Notes: generated by a model from the letters alone, not told the origin. DNA of 6,975 nucleotides from Dehalococcoidia bacterium (GCA_030643695.1 DAOWKM010000051.1:1-6975); one strand, 5' to 3'. Shown: positions 1-5,776, counted from the stretch's first letter. Program-made: numbers and translations.

Positions 1-774
1 AATAAAATCGTCACCCATAGCTGAAGTTAGATTGGCAACATCGACTTTGGAGAATAATACAGCGCTGATATGGCTGTATTCCATCTTCACAAATATGTCC
101 GTGTCTACCTTTTCGTCACTGGCCTTTCTCAAATATGCCCTGTATTGGTAGCCTCTATTTACAACTTTATGAGAGCTTGTATCAACAGTGACTACTTGCC
201 AACCAAAGGGTAGTACAGAACGAACAATTCTTGGAGGTTCATAATCACTGCCGGGCCAAGGAATTTTACAGCCATTCAATGCAATGACATAGCAATCCTC
301 GATTCTGATAATCCCATCTTCTAGGTACTTGAAGTATTTGTCAAAATATTTATCGTGTATCGCACTGCAATATCTAAGGATTATTTGTTCATCCGGAACC
401 TGTTGGGCGACGCCCATTCTAGGGTAAGAAACACTATCAGGCTTGCTTGGGTCTCCACTTGTAGGTGTAACAGCCTCTATCCATATGGTTATTGAAGCAT
501 TGCCTACCTTTATATCAGGACCTTTAGACCTAGTTTGTTTTGGGACGACCTTAAAGGAATTGCAAATCAATGTGCAAGTCAGGTACATCTCCCAAAATCG
601 GGCATGAACATCCTGTGGCAATTGCATTGGGAAATCACTGTCAGCGTATGGATGATACATTTCCCACAAATTCTCCATGTAGGATTTATACTTAACACCT
701 CTGTTTTCATCCCGAATGATGCGATAAAGTTCGTCACAAGGTTTTATATCATCGATAAAAAGATGCTCTACCAT
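1..774 (-). CDS. Hypothetical protein, possible PD-(D/E)xK-like fold, C-terminus beyond window
   Basis: A 258-codon frame runs without a stop from ATG (772-774, reverse) to the window edge, so the C-terminus is missing. An in-frame TAG lies five codons upstream of the ATG and fixes the upper limit of the start. I do not recognise a named family. The protein is soluble-looking, rich in aromatic and charged residues, with no signal peptide or membrane segment. Residues 59-65 (RFWEMYL) look like a helix with Glu62; they are followed by GPDI (85-88) and a hydrophobic strand ending WIEA (98-101). That order (E, then PD, then E-x-x) resembles the core of PD-(D/E)xK nucleases, but the lysine expected two residues after Glu100 is Val102, so catalysis is doubtful. 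A second conserved-looking block is GVAQQVPDEQIILRY near residues 125-139. There is no Shine-Dalgarno sequence; a TATAAT lies 6 nt before the ATG. Hand-counted lines give about 37-45% G+C versus about 55% in a line of the antiporter gene. The reading frame is secure; the function is not. Confidence 0.75.
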   Translation of the reverse strand, partial: MVEHLFIDDIKPCDELYRIIRDENRGVKYKSYMENLWEMYHPYADSDFPMQLPQDVHARFWEMYLTCTLICNSFKVVPKQTRSKGPDIKVGNASITIWIEAVTPTSGDPSKPDSVSYPRMGVAQQVPDEQIILRYCSAIHDKYFDKYFKYLEDGIIRIEDCYVIALNGCKIPWPGSDYEPPRIVRSVLPFGWQVVTVDTSSHKVVNRGYQYRAYLRKASDEKVDTDIFVKMEYSHISAVLFSKVDVANLTSAMGDDFI

Positions 775-780
775 AAGATT

Positions 781-786
781 ATTATA
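781..786 (-). promoter_or_regulatory. -10 element (TATAAT) of the left-edge gene, leaderless geometry
   Basis: The reverse strand reads TATAAT, six bases (AATCTT), then the ATG at 774. A perfect -10 hexamer with this spacing puts transcription start at or next to the A of the start codon. No good -35 hexamer is visible at 16-18 bp spacing (TCAGCA at 17), so the call rests on the -10 and the absence of a Shine-Dalgarno sequence. Confidence 0.45.
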
Positions 787-829
787 CTACCATACTATGC
801 AAATGCTGAAGACCAATCTGAAAGTTCTT

Positions 830-1001
830 TTATGCAAATTGCTCTATCAGCAACTGCTGTAAAGCTGGAATAAGTTCCTTTTTCTCAAATAAAAGTTCGG
901 ACTGCGTCCAACTTGCGCTACCAAATTGGTAATAGAATTACATTACCCATTTCGGCACTAATTACGTCTCCGTATGAAACCCTCCCGTCACTTTGCTTAA
1001 T
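830..1001 (-). pseudogene. Possible frameshifted 3' remnant of an unknown gene
   Basis: Two short reverse-strand frames overlap here. The first (1001 down to a TAG at 918-920) reads IKQSDGRVSYGDVISAEMG and on to a tryptophan before the stop, with no start codon. The second (937 down to a TAA at 830-832) contains QFGSASWTQSELLFEKKEL and ends LLIEQFA. Both have protein-like composition; the second looks like an amphipathic C-terminal helix. Joining them in the 918-937 overlap by one frameshift would give a continuous C-terminus of about 50 residues. Further 5' coding sequence is absent: a stop at 1002-1004 and then the antiporter promoter follow. The end lies 55 bp upstream of the left-edge gene on the same strand. 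This could equally be chance open frames; I do not recognise the product. Confidence 0.25.
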
Positions 1002-1014
1002 TTATTTTGGCGTG

Positions 1015-1023
1015 TGGTAAAAT
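1015..1023 (+). promoter_or_regulatory. Extended -10 promoter for the antiporter gene
   Basis: TGG followed by TAAAAT (1018-1023) matches an extended -10 (TGn plus a hexamer with 5 of 6 consensus bases). A poor -35 (TTGCTT, 993-998) sits 19 bp upstream, longer than ideal, which an extended -10 can tolerate. Predicted start near 1030, leaving a leader of about 23 nt before the ATG at 1053. No clear Shine-Dalgarno sequence lies in that leader. Confidence 0.4.
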
Positions 1024-1052
1024 ACGACCGAAACAGCGCTTAGATAAGAACT

Positions 1053-2780
1053 ATGTATCAATTGGACCCAGTTATCACCATTGCCATTTTATTGGGAGCA
1101 GCGTTGGTGGGAGGAATGGTAGCCCATCGGCTGAGGCAACCAGTGATACTGGGTTACCTCGTAGTTGGGGTGGCGGTGGGTCCTTATGCTCTTGGTCTGG
1201 TGGGTGACTTGGCGCTGATTGAGACGGCGGCAACTATAGGCGTTGCCCTACTGATGTTCACGCTGGGACTGGAAATCTCCGTTGCTCAATTGAGACAAGT
1301 AGGTAAGGTAGGTCTGTGGGGTGGCGTAGCCCAAATTCTGATTACCTTTGCCCTAGGCTTAGTAGTGGGTAGTACTTTGTTCCGATGGTCACTGCCCCAG
1401 GCCACCTTATTTGGGTTGGTTATCTCTCTCAGCAGCACCATGGTCTGCCTTAAGATATTGATGGAGAGGGGCGAACTAGACTCGGTGCACGGGCGGATTA
1501 TGGTTGCTATTCTTGTTCTTCAAGATATCAGCGTAGTGCTAATGGCGGTAGTAATACCTCTTCTAGGCGGGACAATGGAGAATGTGCTCCTAGCTTTAGC
1601 CCTGGCTATAGGCAAAGCAGTCCTCTTTGTCGGGGTAACAGTTGTCTTAGGCTGGTGGGTACTTCCCTGGTTGTTGGGCAGGATTGGTGGAGTTCGCTCC
1701 CGCGAGTTGTTTCTGCTAACAGTTTTAGTGCTATGTCTAGGAGCAGCTCTGGGTACCTATATTTTCGGGCTCTCGGTGATATTTGGTGCCTTTGTAATTG
1801 GCTTGGTGCTCCGCGAATCAAGATTCGCCCACCAGGCTTTGGCTGAAATTACCCCGCTGCGGGACATTTTCGCTACTTTATTCTTCGTCTCTTTGGGTAT
1901 GCTACTCAATCCGAGGTTTGTAGCTGACAACTGGGGGTTAATAGCCATAACCGTGGCTATTATTATCCTTATAAAATTCCTGGTCGTTTTTGGCATTGTT
2001 TGGTTCTTTGGCTACAGCAAAAGGGTAGCCTTTTTGACTGGTGCCGGTCTTTTCCAAATTGGGGAATTTAGCTTTATTCTGGCCCAGGCCGGAGTTAATA
2101 TGGGCATCATCTCTGACCAGTTTTACTCCCTAATCCTGGCCAGTGCCATTATCACTATGATATTGACACCGTTAGCTATGGATGTGGCCTCGCGGCTATA
2201 TGCTAAATTAACCCGAGTTCCAGCCGGTGGAGAGGTGGCAACCGAGGAGATTTCTGCCTTGCCCATTCCCGGGTCATCCCAGGCAACAAATCTAGTGGTG
2301 ATTGCTGGCTACGGGAGGGTCGGGCGAAATATCGCTCAGGGTTTGCAAGATGCTGGCATACCCTACACCGTTATTGAGATTGACCCTGAGCTCGTCTCTG
2401 AGTGCCGGCGCAGCAACATAGCCTGTATATATGGGGATGCCAGCAATGCCCATGTTCTTTCCAGGGTGAACATAAATAAAGCCAAGGTATTGGTGGTGAC
2501 CTTTCCTGACCCGTTGGCAGTGGTGACTACAGCAGAGACTTCCTTAAGTATCAATCCCAAGCTTAAAGTTGTGGCTCGGGTTCATAGGACAAGAGAAGCC
2601 GAGTTGCTTAAAAATCTGGGGGTGGTGGAGCTGGTAAGTCCAGAATACGAAGCTAGCTTCGAATTTCTCAGGAGAATCTTGTCTATCTCTGGTTGGAAGA
2701 AAGCTGACCAAAAGCAGATTTTAGCCATAATGCGGCAAGACAAGGAGATTACCGAATTTAACCCCGAAGAAGAAGCATAG
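1053..2780 (+). CDS. CPA2 family cation:proton antiporter with C-terminal RCK (TrkA-N) domain
   Basis: This 575-residue protein has the Kef/YbaL architecture: an N-terminal membrane domain of roughly 380 residues and many hydrophobic helices (Na_H_Exchanger fold), then a cytosolic Rossmann-type RCK_N domain. Family features visible are the LSST segment followed by GELDSVHGR, then LQDIS with Asp158, the acidic residue expected in the ion path; the GLFQIGEFSFILAQAG segment near residues 330-346; and the nucleotide-binding loop GYGRVG at 419-424, followed by VIEID and a GDAS turn. The expected activity is K+ or Na+ export in exchange for H+ across the cytoplasmic membrane, with the RCK domain sensing NAD(H) or another nucleotide. 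There is no RCK_C domain after residue 540, only a short charged tail. An in-frame TAG at 1041-1043 rules out a longer start; ATG 1053 is used although it lacks a clear Shine-Dalgarno sequence. Ion specificity and glutathione gating cannot be read from the sequence, so no kef symbol is given. Confidence 0.9.
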   Translation: MYQLDPVITIAILLGAALVGGMVAHRLRQPVILGYLVVGVAVGPYALGLVGDLALIETAATIGVALLMFTLGLEISVAQLRQVGKVGLWGGVAQILITFALGLVVGSTLFRWSLPQATLFGLVISLSSTMVCLKILMERGELDSVHGRIMVAILVLQDISVVLMAVVIPLLGGTMENVLLALALAIGKAVLFVGVTVVLGWWVLPWLLGRIGGVRSRELFLLTVLVLCLGAALGTYIFGLSVIFGAFVIGLVLRESRFAHQALAEITPLRDIFATLFFVSLGMLLNPRFVADNWGLIAITVAIIILIKFLVVFGIVWFFGYSKRVAFLTGAGLFQIGEFSFILAQAGVNMGIISDQFYSLILASAIITMILTPLAMDVASRLYAKLTRVPAGGEVATEEISALPIPGSSQATNLVVIAGYGRVGRNIAQGLQDAGIPYTVIEIDPELVSECRRSNIACIYGDASNAHVLSRVNINKAKVLVVTFPDPLAVVTTAETSLSINPKLKVVARVHRTREAELLKNLGVVELVSPEYEASFEFLRRILSISGWKKADQKQILAIMRQDKEITEFNPEEEA

Positions 2781-2818
2781 CCGGAATGACTACACCAAGG
2801 TTCTGGGGTTGTCTGGTT

Positions 2819-2845
2819 TTGACAAAGGGATTAAAATAATATTAA
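2819..2845 (+). promoter_or_regulatory. Candidate promoter upstream of the PlsY-like gene
   Basis: A perfect TTGACA (2819-2824) lies in the 106-bp gap after the antiporter gene. The best -10 is TATTAA (2840-2845), matching 4 of 6 at a short 15-bp spacing. Read-through from the antiporter gene is an alternative, as no convincing terminator is visible in the gap. Confidence 0.3.
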
Positions 2846-2886
2846 CCTTATAGGGTTGACCATCTTTATTAAGGGGAATTAAATAA

Positions 2887-3498
2887 ATGATAGCTAACTC
2901 GATTTTAGTCATACTTGCTGCCTATTTTCTGGGTTCTATCCCGTCAGCCTATCTGGTGGGACGTTTAGTCAAAGGTATAGATATGCGAGAGGTTGGCGAT
3001 GGTCGTATCGGAACTAGTCTGACTAGGCAGAGGCTGGGTCTGCCCTGGGGAATAACGGTCGCCTTTATGGACGTTAGTAAAGGGGCAATAGCGGTAATAC
3101 TGGCTCAGGTGTCCGATGCTCCTCTCCCGGTTGTGCTCATTTCTGGGATGGTAGCGGTGATGGGACACAATTGGTCTATCTTTCTGGGTTTCAAGGGGGG
3201 TAAAGGAGCAGCAACTACTTTCGGTGTTCTGGCGGGGCTAATGCTGTGGCAGCTTATTATTGCCATGGGAATAGTAGCAACATACTATTTGGTTACTCAT
3301 AACTCTACCCTAGCTACCGGCATCATATTTTGCCTGTTACCCATAATCTTGTGGGCAAGCCGGGCACTTGGAATCTCCCCCATGCTCCCCTGGGCAGAAG
3401 AGATTTCGCCATTACTTATATTCTCCCCTCTCCTCCTGTCTCTCCCCTGGCTGTTGAAGCGCCCGGCCACAGTCAGAGCAGAGAGCGATGAAGACTGA
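2887..3498 (+). CDS. PlsY-like acyl-phosphate:glycerol-3-phosphate acyltransferase homologue, divergent
   Basis: The 203-residue integral membrane protein has the length and hydrophobic pattern of PlsY, which transfers an acyl group from acyl-phosphate to glycerol-3-phosphate to make lysophosphatidate at the inner membrane. Visible family motifs are GSIPSAYLVGR (16-26), a D-x-x-K-G loop (Asp62, Lys65), GHNW (93-96) and FKGGKGAAT (102-110). The start is clear: TAA directly precedes the ATG, and AAGGGGA (2871-2877) is a well-placed ribosome binding site. Two departures stand out. The substrate-binding loop normally reading GSGNxGxTN is GDGRIGTSL (37-45), losing the Ser, both Asn and one Thr position. 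The C-terminal tail (PWLLKRP then an acidic end) lacks the R-H-x-x-N-x-x-R-L motif common in PlsY. It may be a paralogue with altered substrate or reduced activity, so I give no plsY symbol. It converges with the DegV gene, 17 bp apart. Confidence 0.8.
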   Translation: MIANSILVILAAYFLGSIPSAYLVGRLVKGIDMREVGDGRIGTSLTRQRLGLPWGITVAFMDVSKGAIAVILAQVSDAPLPVVLISGMVAVMGHNWSIFLGFKGGKGAATTFGVLAGLMLWQLIIAMGIVATYYLVTHNSTLATGIIFCLLPIILWASRALGISPMLPWAEEISPLLIFSPLLLSLPWLLKRPATVRAESDED

Positions 3499-3515
3499 AA
3501 TACCCAAAAAGCACA

Positions 3516-4385
3516 CTAAGCGCTATCGCTATAGAAGCCCAGCCCCAGATTCCCGGGACCAGTAACCAGTGCGGCTACCGGGTTAAATTCACCTAATAGA
3601 AGCTCAGCACAGTTAAACTGGCTATGAACAATTTGCTTAAGTTCCTCTGCATCCTCCGGGACACGAGTATGCTCAACTATAATGTGAAGCTGGTTATCAG
3701 TTCCGGCTCTTTGTCTCACCATTTCCAACAAGCGCTCTATCGCTCTTGATTTAGTTCTAACCCTTGCCACTGGCTCTACAATCCCTGAGGAAGCAGGCAC
3801 TTCAACAATGGGCTTTATACTCAGCATATTGCCCATCAAGGCAGCTGCCCTACCAATACGACCGCTTCTTGCCAGATAGGATAGGGTATCAAACATGAAA
3901 ACGCAGCTCACCCTCTCCCTTACTCTACTGGCGGCTTCAATGACCTGAGCCATCTCCTGACCCGAAGCTGCAGCTCGAGCCGCCGCTAGCACTATGAACC
4001 CATAGGCACCTACTGTTGTCTTTGAGTCAAACACCTGGATGTTAACCCTGGGCAGTTCACTTTGAGCCATTCCCTTAGCCTGGGTGGCGGCGTTAAAGCT
4101 CATACTTAAACCAGATGATATAGTTATACACAGAATGTTATCTGCCTCCTGGCTTAACTGGCGGTAGACCTCAAGATAGGTGGCAGGCGAGGGGGCTGAG
4201 GTAGTGGGGAATTTACTTGACTTGTTGACTAACTGAAATAGCTCACTAGGAGTCTTTATATCTATAATGTCACGATAGGTCCTATTTTCAAAGTTAAGCA
4301 GCAGTGGGACTACCTGTATCCTGTATTCCTGAAGCAATTTCTCAGGGATATTAACCGCGCTATCGGTAACAAGAGCTATCCTCAT
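3516..4385 (-). CDS. DegV family protein (fatty-acid-binding, FakB-like)
   Basis: At 289 residues this matches the usual DegV length (about 280). DegV/FakB proteins are soluble two-domain carriers that hold one fatty acid and, where characterised, present it to the kinase FakA to make acyl-phosphate. Family landmarks in order are VTDSAVNIP (6-14), TSAPSP (62-67), ISSGLS (89-94), VFDSKTTVGAYG in the middle, then FMFDTLSYLARSGRIGRAAALM and IKPIVEV, a VRTKSRA segment, and the terminal TGPGNLGLGFY (275-285). The histidine normally found two residues before the GPG turn (H-x-G-P-G) is Val274 here. GGGAGAG (4395-4401 on the reverse strand) lies 9 nt upstream of the ATG and supports the start. No FakA-like kinase is in the window. 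The convergent PlsY-like gene would use acyl-phosphate, so a lipid-related context is plausible but unproven. It lies downstream of padR on the same strand (121-bp gap) and might be co-transcribed. Confidence 0.9.
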   Translation of the reverse strand: MRIALVTDSAVNIPEKLLQEYRIQVVPLLLNFENRTYRDIIDIKTPSELFQLVNKSSKFPTTSAPSPATYLEVYRQLSQEADNILCITISSGLSMSFNAATQAKGMAQSELPRVNIQVFDSKTTVGAYGFIVLAAARAAASGQEMAQVIEAASRVRERVSCVFMFDTLSYLARSGRIGRAAALMGNMLSIKPIVEVPASSGIVEPVARVRTKSRAIERLLEMVRQRAGTDNQLHIIVEHTRVPEDAEELKQIVHSQFNCAELLLGEFNPVAALVTGPGNLGLGFYSDSA

Positions 4386-4414
4386 TATCTAAATCTCTCC
4401 CAGTTTAATGAAAC

Positions 4415-4430
4415 AATAAAAATTTTTATT
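4415..4430. repeat. 16-bp perfect A/T-only palindrome upstream of the DegV gene
   Basis: AATAAAAATTTTTATT is its own reverse complement. It lies 30 bp upstream of the DegV ATG and could be a protein-binding or bendable promoter element. With no G:C pairs it is a poor terminator stem. Chance in A/T-rich intergenic DNA is a serious alternative. Confidence 0.45.
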
Positions 4431-4506
4431 TGCTTTTTCGTGTCCGCCAGGGGTAATACTGCTTATCAATAACAAGGCAACCAGATAGCTATAATCCCAC
4501 TGACTA

Positions 4507-4848
4507 TCATTTAACAAATTTCCCCACCAGCATATTTACCATTGTGGAAAAGCCTTTCCACTCAGCTAGCCTACTAGTCAAGAACTGCTGACCCTTCTTC
4601 GTTATCTGGTAATACCTCCTTCCCTGACGCTCAGTAATCTGCTGCCATCTACTTATTACTAGTCTCTTCTTTTCTAGTCTCTGGAGAGCGGGGTAGATGG
4701 TCCCCCCGGTGAGTTTAAAATAGCCAGTAGTTCTTTTCTCTAACTCCTTTATAATTTGGTAGCCATACATTGGTATTTCATTAACCAGGTAAAGAATCAT
4801 AGGCTCGATAATCCCTTTTATTAGTTGCTCCACATATTGTCTTTTCAT
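4507..4848 (-). CDS. PadR family transcriptional regulator
   Basis: The 113-residue protein is a short PadR-type winged-helix regulator. The pattern is clear: an N-terminal helix ending in MILYLVNE, MYGYQIIKELE (27-37), the hallmark GGTIYPALQRLEKKRLV (48-64) covering the recognition helix region, and the beta wing GRRYYQITKKG (76-86). The short C-terminal segment (FLTSRLAEWKGFSTMVNML) fits the single dimerisation helix of the short subfamily. Members usually repress their own gene and a neighbour, often a transporter or lipid/antibiotic response gene, and release DNA on binding a small ligand. It is upstream of the DegV gene on the same strand, which is the obvious target candidate. The ribosome binding site is weak (GGAT before ATAACAATAT). 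The ATG at 4848 is chosen because the family's first helix follows immediately. Confidence 0.88.
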   Translation of the reverse strand: MKRQYVEQLIKGIIEPMILYLVNEIPMYGYQIIKELEKRTTGYFKLTGGTIYPALQRLEKKRLVISRWQQITERQGRRYYQITKKGQQFLTSRLAEWKGFSTMVNMLVGKFVK

Positions 4849-4866
4849 ATATTGTTATCCTATTAT

Positions 4867-4894
4867 ATTGTATTACAACCTATTTTACCATCAA
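4867..4894 (-). promoter_or_regulatory. padR promoter with inverted repeat over the -10
   Basis: The reverse strand reads TTGATG (4894-4889, 4 of 6 matches), a 16-bp spacer, then TACAAT (4872-4867, 5 of 6). The inverted repeat TTGTA-T-TACAA (4868-4878) overlaps the -10, so a dimer bound there would block RNA polymerase. A second possible -10 (TATAAT, 4867-4862) overlaps the end of the first but has no good -35. Confidence 0.4.
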
Positions 4895-4969
4895 ATAAGT
4901 AATCTGTCAATACATCTAGCAGGAGATAGTAATTATAAGATGGACATAAGCGGTAGATAAGGGAAAATA

Positions 4970-5209
4970 TCAAGGTTTTTTTGAGGGGAGTGCCTCATAT
5001 TCAAACCTGGCTCTCTCAGCAATAATAGACAGCAGGGTAGATGAGGCACCACGGGGCTTATACATCCCTATTTCCCATTCGCTTATTGTTTGCTGGCGCG
5101 TGCCTAGTCTCTCTGCCAGCTCACGCTGGGTCAGCTCTAAATGGCGTCTCAAGGCATGGATATGCTCGCCATCCCATTGTTGCCGGCTCACTTTATACTG
5201 TTTACCCAT
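4970..5209 (-). CDS. Small XRE/Cro-type helix-turn-helix DNA-binding protein
   Basis: The 79-residue protein is essentially one HTH_3 domain. Trp12 and IHALRRHLELTQRELAERLG (17-36) form the first helices, followed by TRQQTISEWEIGMYKPRG (37-54) with the recognition helix around QQTISEWE, then a short helix (TLLSIIAERARF) packing the domain. No effector or dimerisation domain follows. It could be a stand-alone repressor or an antitoxin-like protein, but no toxin candidate is adjacent: its neighbours are padR and the divergent groES. The ATG at 5209 is directly preceded by a strong promoter and has no Shine-Dalgarno sequence, pointing to a leaderless mRNA. An inverted repeat in the promoter spacer suggests it represses itself. 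Confidence 0.85.
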   Translation of the reverse strand: MGKQYKVSRQQWDGEHIHALRRHLELTQRELAERLGTRQQTISEWEIGMYKPRGASSTLLSIIAERARFEYEALPSKKP

Positions 5210-5215
5210 AATTAA

Positions 5216-5244
5216 ATTTTACACGATTTAGTGTAAACTGTCAA
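5216..5244 (-). promoter_or_regulatory. Promoter of the XRE gene
   Basis: The reverse strand has a perfect TTGACA (5244-5239), a 17-bp spacer and TAAAAT (5221-5216, 5 of 6 matches). Six bases (TTAATT) separate the -10 from the ATG at 5209, so the predicted start of transcription falls on or next to the start codon. Confidence 0.7.
5218..5237. promoter_or_regulatory. Inverted-repeat operator TTTACAC-N6-GTGTAAA
   Basis: Two perfect 7-bp arms separated by 6 bp form a 20-bp dyad lying between and touching the -35 and -10 of the XRE gene promoter. Size, symmetry and location fit an operator for a dimeric XRE repressor, most simply the gene's own product. The link to that protein is inferred from position. 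Confidence 0.55.
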
Positions 5245-5357
5245 AATAGGAGGGTATATGGGATAAAAAGGGCACCTTATAGAGAATAAAAGGGCTAATT
5301 TGAGGCTTAAAATGCCTCTAAGTTGCTGACATTGGTTATAAATAACTATCTACTGGG
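5245..5357. other. Intergenic spacer between the XRE and groES promoters
   Basis: No gene is visible. It holds a GAGGC-N7-GCCTC hairpin (5302-5318) with no following T-run, and an AGGAGGG (5248-5254) before ATG-GGA-TAA that encodes nothing useful. Confidence 0.5.
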
Positions 5358-5386
5358 TTGCGACATATGTCTACCTGCGTTATTAT
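5358..5386 (+). promoter_or_regulatory. Promoter of the groES-groEL operon
   Basis: TTGCGA (5358-5363, 4 of 6) and TATTAT (5381-5386, 5 of 6) are separated by 17 bp. Predicted start near 5393 coincides with the first base of the CIRCE element, the usual arrangement for HrcA control. Confidence 0.65.
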
Positions 5387-5392
5387 ATAGAA

Positions 5393-5419
5393 TTAGCAGT
5401 CTAAAGGTGAGAGTGCTAA
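5393..5419. promoter_or_regulatory. CIRCE operator (HrcA binding site)
   Basis: TTAGCAGTC, a 9-bp spacer and GAGTGCTAA match the CIRCE consensus (TTAGCACTC-N9-GAGTGCTAA) except for one base in the left arm. The right arm is perfect. It lies just before groES at the predicted transcription start, so HrcA should repress the operon until heat shock. hrcA itself is not in the window. Confidence 0.92.
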
Positions 5420-5453
5420 TAAATTGGGCTCAAATTAAGGAAGGAGGAGTAGA

Positions 5454-5750
5454 ATGGCGGTTAAGCTTCAACCGTTGGCTGACCGATTGGTAGTCAAACC
5501 CATTGAAAGAGAGGAGGTGACCAAGGGAGGGATTGTCTTGCCTGATACAGCTAAGGAGAAACCTCAAGAGGGGAAGGTTTTAGCTGTTGGTCCCGGCAGG
5601 TTATCTGAGGATGGAAAACGGATAGTCATGGACGTTAAGGTAGGTGATACAGTAATTTACGCTAAATATGGGGGCACTGACTACAAACTTGACGATGAAG
5701 ATGTGATAATTTTGCGTGAAAGCGATATCTTAGCCAAGAAGGTTAAATAA
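5454..5750 (+). CDS. groES: Co-chaperonin GroES (10 kDa)
   Basis: The 98-residue protein is full length for GroES, the heptameric lid that caps the GroEL ring and triggers release of substrate into the folding chamber in the cytosol. The N-terminal LQPLADRLVVKPIE strand, the mobile loop (about 18-34) with GGIVLPD (25-31) that contacts the GroEL apical domain, the central KVLAVGPG turn and the C-terminal GDTVIYAKYGGTDYKLDDEDVIILRESDILA are all typical. AAGGAGGAG (5441-5449) just upstream of the ATG is a strong ribosome binding site. It is the first gene of the CIRCE-controlled operon, with groEL 31 bp downstream. Confidence 0.98.
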   Translation: MAVKLQPLADRLVVKPIEREEVTKGGIVLPDTAKEKPQEGKVLAVGPGRLSEDGKRIVMDVKVGDTVIYAKYGGTDYKLDDEDVIILRESDILAKKVK

Positions 5751-5768
5751 TAAATCAAGTTAGTACAT

Positions 5769-5776
5769 AAGGAGGG
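5769..5776 (+). promoter_or_regulatory. Ribosome binding site that fixes the TTG start of groEL
   Basis: AAGGAGGG lies 5 nt before TTG at 5782. The next ATG (5801) is out of frame and the first in-frame ATG is codon 68, deep inside the conserved domain, so the TTG must be the start. Confidence 0.85.

Noticed and set aside
535..873. 112-codon plus-strand open frame
   Set aside because: Mostly antisense to the long minus-strand frame at 1-774, which has far better protein-like composition and is open to the edge; no ribosome binding site or family signature.
1007..1207. 66-codon plus-strand frame overlapping the antiporter start
   Set aside because: Low-complexity Gly/Ser translation in another frame of the antiporter gene, whose frame is confirmed by motifs.
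1606..1996. Several short open frames on both strands inside the antiporter gene
   Set aside because: All overlap well-conserved transmembrane coding sequence and show no family features.
2844..2857. AACC-ttatag-GGTT stem after the antiporter gene as a terminator
   Set aside because: The stem is too short and weak and no T-run follows.
4970..5209. XRE protein as the antitoxin of a toxin-antitoxin pair
   Set aside because: No small toxin-like frame is adjacent: the flanking genes are padR and groES, and the intergenic gaps hold no suitable frame.
5248..5266. Strong Shine-Dalgarno-like AGGAGGG followed by an ATG
   Set aside because: The frame is ATG-GGA-TAA, two codons long, with no longer alternative nearby; probably chance.
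5302..5318. GAGGC-N7-GCCTC hairpin as an intrinsic terminator
   Set aside because: Only a 5-bp stem and no T-run follows on either strand; no gene ends here.
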